From Domibacillus indicus (GTDB lineage Bacteria; Bacillota; Bacilli; Bacillales; Domibacillaceae): a stretch of 64,000 nt of DNA. The DNA lies in assembly GCF_023715895.1 (NCBI RefSeq), contig NZ_JAMBOO010000008.1:79387-143386 (forward strand), read 5' to 3'. Below, piece by piece: positions 60,867 to 64,000 of the stretch. Positions within the stretch are counted from its first letter, which is position 1, and each line of letters begins with the position of its first letter. The notes beneath the pieces were generated by a model. That model searched no databases. It was given only the letters and a program-made list of their open reading frames with translations, and had not been told where the DNA came from. The translations under genes were made by a program, and so were the position numbers.

Positions 60867-61076
60867 CTAGCACAATTGGCACTTCCCCTTTTTGTGTCCA
60901 TGCTTTTTTATAATTCGTAATGTTTTGCTGGTAGAGGTATCAAACGGAGCGCCCCGTATAACAAAATCTCGTTTTTGAACTTTTGGTTCATACGGCAGTC
61001 TCATAAAAGTTCGAATATTGCTAAATCGAGGCATTGAGTTTACTTCAGGCAAGTTAAAAAAGTTTTGATTGCTCAT
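60867..61076 (-). pseudogene. N-terminal stub of an agmatinase/arginase-family gene
   Basis: The start at 61076 has AAGGA seven bases upstream. The opening MSNQNFFNLPEVNSMPRFSN, then IRTFMRLPYEP and GAPFDTSTS, matches agmatinase/guanidinobutyrase N-termini, in which VPFDTGTS is the first conserved block. After it the sequence diverges (KTLRIIKKHGHKK) and ends at 69 residues. The metal ligand motifs are lost. The AgcS symporter lies just downstream, so both may have formed a uptake-and-degradation pair before decay. Confidence 0.7.
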
Positions 61077-61089
61077 CTTCTTTCCTTCT

Positions 61090-61590
61090 TCCCGTAGAAC
61101 AAATATGAATTTTCAAGCCAGTTTCCTTGTATTTCTCTTACGCCTATCCTATTAGTAAGTACATTTCTAAACAACTTGTTTGTAAGATGCCCTGACATCT
61201 TTTTTCAATTTTTAAGAAACTCCAAGGACGCTTTGGCCTTTCCCATCGCTTGTTCGATTTTATCTTCCAGTTATGCACCATTTCCATTTTCTGTTTATCA
61301 ACCACGAGTATGTTTCCGCATGACTATGCCGCTTTTATTTATTTTGGGGCATGGATAAAAATACCGTGCTTATCCTTTCTGTAGAGCTGATGCTTTCTTG
61401 TATCCTGCAGATGAACACATAAATCATTGCCATTCTTTCATCTTGCTTCCCGCTGAAAGGGTCTTCTGCACGGCTCTCTTTTTAAAGACGTTGCCTTCAA
61501 CTAACATATAAAATGAAAAGAAACGAATATACTGAACGGAATGCATGCTGCACCTCCGTGACTGGCTGGCATTTATTTTGAGGTTGAAAG
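61090..61590. other. Gene-free stretch
   Basis: About 500 bases with no supported gene. A minus-strand frame near 61210-61265 reads LEDKIEQAMGKAKASLEFLK, which looks protein-like but is broken by stops on both sides, so it is probably eroded coding DNA. Confidence 0.4.
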
Positions 61591-61600
61591 GAAGAGCTTA

Positions 61601-62878
61601 GTGAAAAAATTTTTACTCGGGGTTCTTATTTTTTATCTTTTGTATGCAGCAGGTATCAGCTTGTATTTGCTCAACCTTGAGCCGGGTTACGTCCCGGCTG
61701 AGTATGCCGGCACAAGCGCAGACCCGAAACAGTTTATGACGGAAAAAGAGATAGCGGAAGCACATCATTTAGATTTAATCGATTATTTTACGTTCTTTTT
61801 ACAAACGCCGCTTGATGTAGTGGTCGTGCTGTGTTTCATGATGATTTCAGTGAAACTGCGTGACCGGGCAGCTGCACGCTTTCGCAAATCATTTTGGCAG
61901 ACCGGCTATTATTATTTCTTTTTCAGTGCCCTCTTGACGCTCTTGTATTTGCCGCTTGATTTCTTTTTTTATCAGCTGTCGCGAAATTATGGCCTGTCGA
62001 GCCAGTCCGCTGCTTCCTGGCTTGGTGATCTCGGCATCAGCTTCGGCTTGGACCTTGTCATGGGCATTCCGCTCATCTGGCTGCTTTTTTTCGCGATTAG
62101 AAAATTCCCGAAAAAATGGTGGCTTGCTGCCTGGACGGCGTCCCTGCCGCTGACAATCCTCTTGATGTTTATTGCGCCCGTATTTATTGCGCCTCTGTTC
62201 AATGACTATAAACCGCTGGAAAACCAAAAAGTCAAAGCGGAAATCCAGCAATTGGCCGATGAAGCCGGTATTGGGGACGCAAAAATTTTAGAAATGAATA
62301 TGTCCAAGCAAACCAATGCGATTAACGCCTTTGTCAATGGCTTCGGCAGCAACATGCAGATTGTGCTCGGCGATACGGCGATTAACGAGCTGACCATCGA
62401 GGAAATCAAAGTTGTGATGGCACATGAGATCGCCCATTATAAAATGAACCATATTTATAAAGGGCTCGTGCTGCAAATTATCGTTGGTTTCTTTACCGCC
62501 TTGGCCACCTTCTTTTTATTTAACTGGCTGCGTAAAAAGTGGGGGTATCGGTGGGGAATTAAAGATCCGCATGATATCGCCGTCCTGCCGCTTCTTATGG
62601 TCTCCTTCAGCCTTATGTCCTTTCTGGCTTCTCCGATTGGCAACTTTCAAAGCCGCCTGTATGAAATGGAATCGGACCGCTATGCGATGGAGACAACAGC
62701 AGACAAAGAAGCGACCATTAGTGCTTTTCAAAAACTGACGAAAAATGCGAAATCAACCGGCTATGAACCGGCCATCATCCACTTTATTACCGGATCGCAT
62801 CCACGCATTACAGAACGGATTGATTTTTTCAACAAATATGACAATAAAGATGCTGACCAAAGCAATTCTCCTTCTTGA
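61601..62878 (+). CDS. M48-family membrane metalloprotease (Ste24-like, YhfN)
   Basis: The 425-residue protein has several membrane helices and the zinc protease motif MAHEIAHYKMNH near residue 271 (HExxH), with the third ligand Glu in LYEMESDRYAME near 350. The early NLEPGYVPAEYAG and later NAINAFVNGFGS blocks are typical of Ste24/CAAX-type proteases. It should cleave membrane or exported proteins, perhaps in quality control; YhfN of B. subtilis is the near match by length. The start is a GTG at 61601 with AAAGGAAGAG ten bases upstream. Confidence 0.9.
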   Translation: MKKFLLGVLIFYLLYAAGISLYLLNLEPGYVPAEYAGTSADPKQFMTEKEIAEAHHLDLIDYFTFFLQTPLDVVVVLCFMMISVKLRDRAAARFRKSFWQTGYYYFFFSALLTLLYLPLDFFFYQLSRNYGLSSQSAASWLGDLGISFGLDLVMGIPLIWLLFFAIRKFPKKWWLAAWTASLPLTILLMFIAPVFIAPLFNDYKPLENQKVKAEIQQLADEAGIGDAKILEMNMSKQTNAINAFVNGFGSNMQIVLGDTAINELTIEEIKVVMAHEIAHYKMNHIYKGLVLQIIVGFFTALATFFLFNWLRKKWGYRWGIKDPHDIAVLPLLMVSFSLMSFLASPIGNFQSRLYEMESDRYAMETTADKEATISAFQKLTKNAKSTGYEPAIIHFITGSHPRITERIDFFNKYDNKDADQSNSPS

Positions 62879-62881
62879 ATG

Positions 62882-63195
62882 GAAGAACAACCTTCTGGAC
62901 AGCAAACCTTAAAATCATATTTGTACAGTGTTTTCTGCCGTTCATAGTAAACATTTAGCGCCATACATGCAACCTACCTGCTGCAGCCTCCATTGTGAAG
63001 AGGCACAGCGGGTCTTGTTTGCGGGACTCTAGATGCTTACCCTTACCACTTAATGAGTGAAGCCGCCATGCCTGGACACATACCTACAGCACATTTGACC
63101 ACTAAACGTCCTTAATTTACTTTTTAGAATAAAAACAAACGACTGATAAAGAATCAGCCGCTCCACGTATATTATTTATTTGTGCTTCATTGCTG
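62882..63195. other. Gene-free stretch after the M48 gene
   Basis: No gene was found. A minus-strand frame (62761-62964) overlaps the M48 gene end and has no ribosome site. Confidence 0.4.
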
Positions 63196-63357
63196 TTACG
63201 GCGTAAAAACCAAATTCGGCTGTTCTCCATCATCTACTCTACCTTGATCAAAAATTCCTTGATATGATTCCTGCTCATACACTCTACCTAACAACATCCC
63301 ATTCAAAAAGTTACGAGCTACCTCAATATTACGCTGCTCTTTTGGGAAAACATCCAT
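63196..63357 (-). pseudogene. C-terminal fragment of an unknown gene
   Basis: A 53-codon frame reads MDVFPKEQRNIEVARNFLNG and GRVYEQESYQGIFDQ, ending PNLVFTP. The frame continues upstream as LSVLNEIGRLLKTR with no start and then a stop, so it looks like the tail of a longer gene. It is downstream of the rRNA operon. No family was recognised. Confidence 0.35.
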
Positions 63358-63476
63358 ACGAGTCTTCAGCAGCCTGCCGATCTCGTTTAAAACAGAAAGG
63401 AAAGGTATCCTTACTTAACTAAATAAGAAGACTTAATTTCACAATTCTAAAACAGGCAATAGAAATTTAAATACAA

Positions 63477-63509
63477 AAACACCGCCTGAATTTTATTCAG
63501 ACGGTGTTT
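63477..63509. terminator. Terminator-like hairpin between the rRNA operon and downstream DNA
   Basis: AAACACCGCCTGAA pairs with TTCAGACGGTGTTT with one mismatch and a six-base loop. Confidence 0.5.
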
Positions 63510-63606
63510 ATCTATATAAAAGGCGGTGCTTGCTGTAGCACCTTACCTTTTCTTTATAGCTTTTCCTTAAATCATATTCTGTTTAGTGGAATATAATTCC
63601 AAAGTA

Positions 63607-63629
63607 AAAGAACAGCTTCCGCTGTTCTC
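63607..63629 (-). terminator. rRNA operon terminator
   Basis: AGAACAGC pairs with GCTGTTCT around four bases, followed by UUUUA on the minus strand, eight bases beyond the 5S end. Confidence 0.75.
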
Positions 63630-63636
63630 TCTGCTT

Positions 63637-63752
<116 letters not shown>

Positions 63753-63831
63753 CTATATGGAACAAAATTGTTCCTTCAAAACTGGATAATCTCTGTAAAG
63801 TAACGGCATACCGTGCCATTGTTAATCTTGA

Positions 63832-64000
63832 TTAAGTCCTCGATCGATTAGTATTCGTCAGCTCCATGCGTCGCCGCACTTCCACCTCGAACCTATCTAC
63901 CTCGTCATCTTCAAGGGATCTTACTTACTTGCGTAATGGGAAATCTCATCTTGAGGGGGGCTTCATGCTTAGATGCTTTCAGCACTTATCCCGTCCACAC
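63832..64000 (-). rRNA. rrl: 23S ribosomal RNA, 3' end only
   Basis: The minus strand ends in ATCGATCGAGGACTTAATCA, the 3' terminus of Bacillus 23S rRNA. Upstream, GATGAGATTTCCCATTACGC and TGAAAGCATCTAAGCATGAA are domain VI segments. The gene continues past the window edge. The exact 3' end is accurate to a few bases. Confidence 0.9.

Overview
The window looks like a chromosome segment from an endospore-forming member of the Bacillaceae (Bacillus sensu lato, moderate GC). Reasons: strong AGGAGG-type ribosome sites, frequent GTG/TTG starts, sporulation-linked genes (Spo0M, Spo0E family, a YjcZ-like relic), and blocks in Bacillus subtilis-like order. These blocks are parC-parE/plsY-yneR-yneQ-yneP near citB, and ynzD/ccdA-ccdC/yneK. 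The genus cannot be fixed from the sequence alone.

Layout. 0-8 kb: a lipoprotein, a yfkAB-msrA-mocR-small gene run, then small membrane, PH-like, sporulation and cold-shock genes. 8-15.7 kb: aldehyde dehydrogenase, YitT protein, a zinc-uptake lipoprotein under two tandem Zur boxes, mapB, a HAD phosphatase, an MFS efflux pump with its TetR regulator, and mscL. 15.9-28.7 kb: topoisomerase IV, plsY, ynePQR and aconitase, with an M20-peptidase relic, a gamma-glutamyltransferase and cobT lying inside the otherwise conserved neighbourhood. 28.7-33.6 kb: a gene-poor accessory island with small unknown ORFs, a terminase-like scrap and a broken tyrosine integrase, best read as a decayed prophage or integrative element. 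33.6-42.2 kb: lytic transglycosylase, a 500-residue coiled-coil protein of unknown role, acetate-type symporter pair, L,D-transpeptidase, PucR/CdaR regulator and exonuclease III. 42.2-47.3 kb: two unrelated TnpB elements of the IS200/IS605 superfamily, each without TnpA, around a YrzF-like kinase and a Mug-type glycosylase. 48.2-56.2 kb: Sco protein, SbcCD nuclease, cytochrome-c maturation genes and a Spo0E-family protein. 56.3-61.6 kb: a decay zone with relics of YjcZ, DUF2512, DUF418, a frameshifted AgcS symporter and an agmatinase stub. The window ends with an M48 protease and the 3' end of an rRNA operon (5S and part of 23S) on the minus strand.

Themes. DNA topology and repair are well represented (ParCE, ExoA, Mug, SbcCD), as are envelope functions (transglycosylase, transpeptidase, MscL, PlsY) and metal or redox handling (ZnuA-like, Sco, CcdA/CcdC, MsrA). 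At least eight broken genes suggest ongoing loss, partly driven by mobile elements. I did not find a clear-cut undescribed multi-gene system. The best leads are the two solo TnpB loci with readable scaffold and guide regions, the small-ORF island at 29-33 kb, and the orphan coiled-coil protein at 34.5-36 kb.
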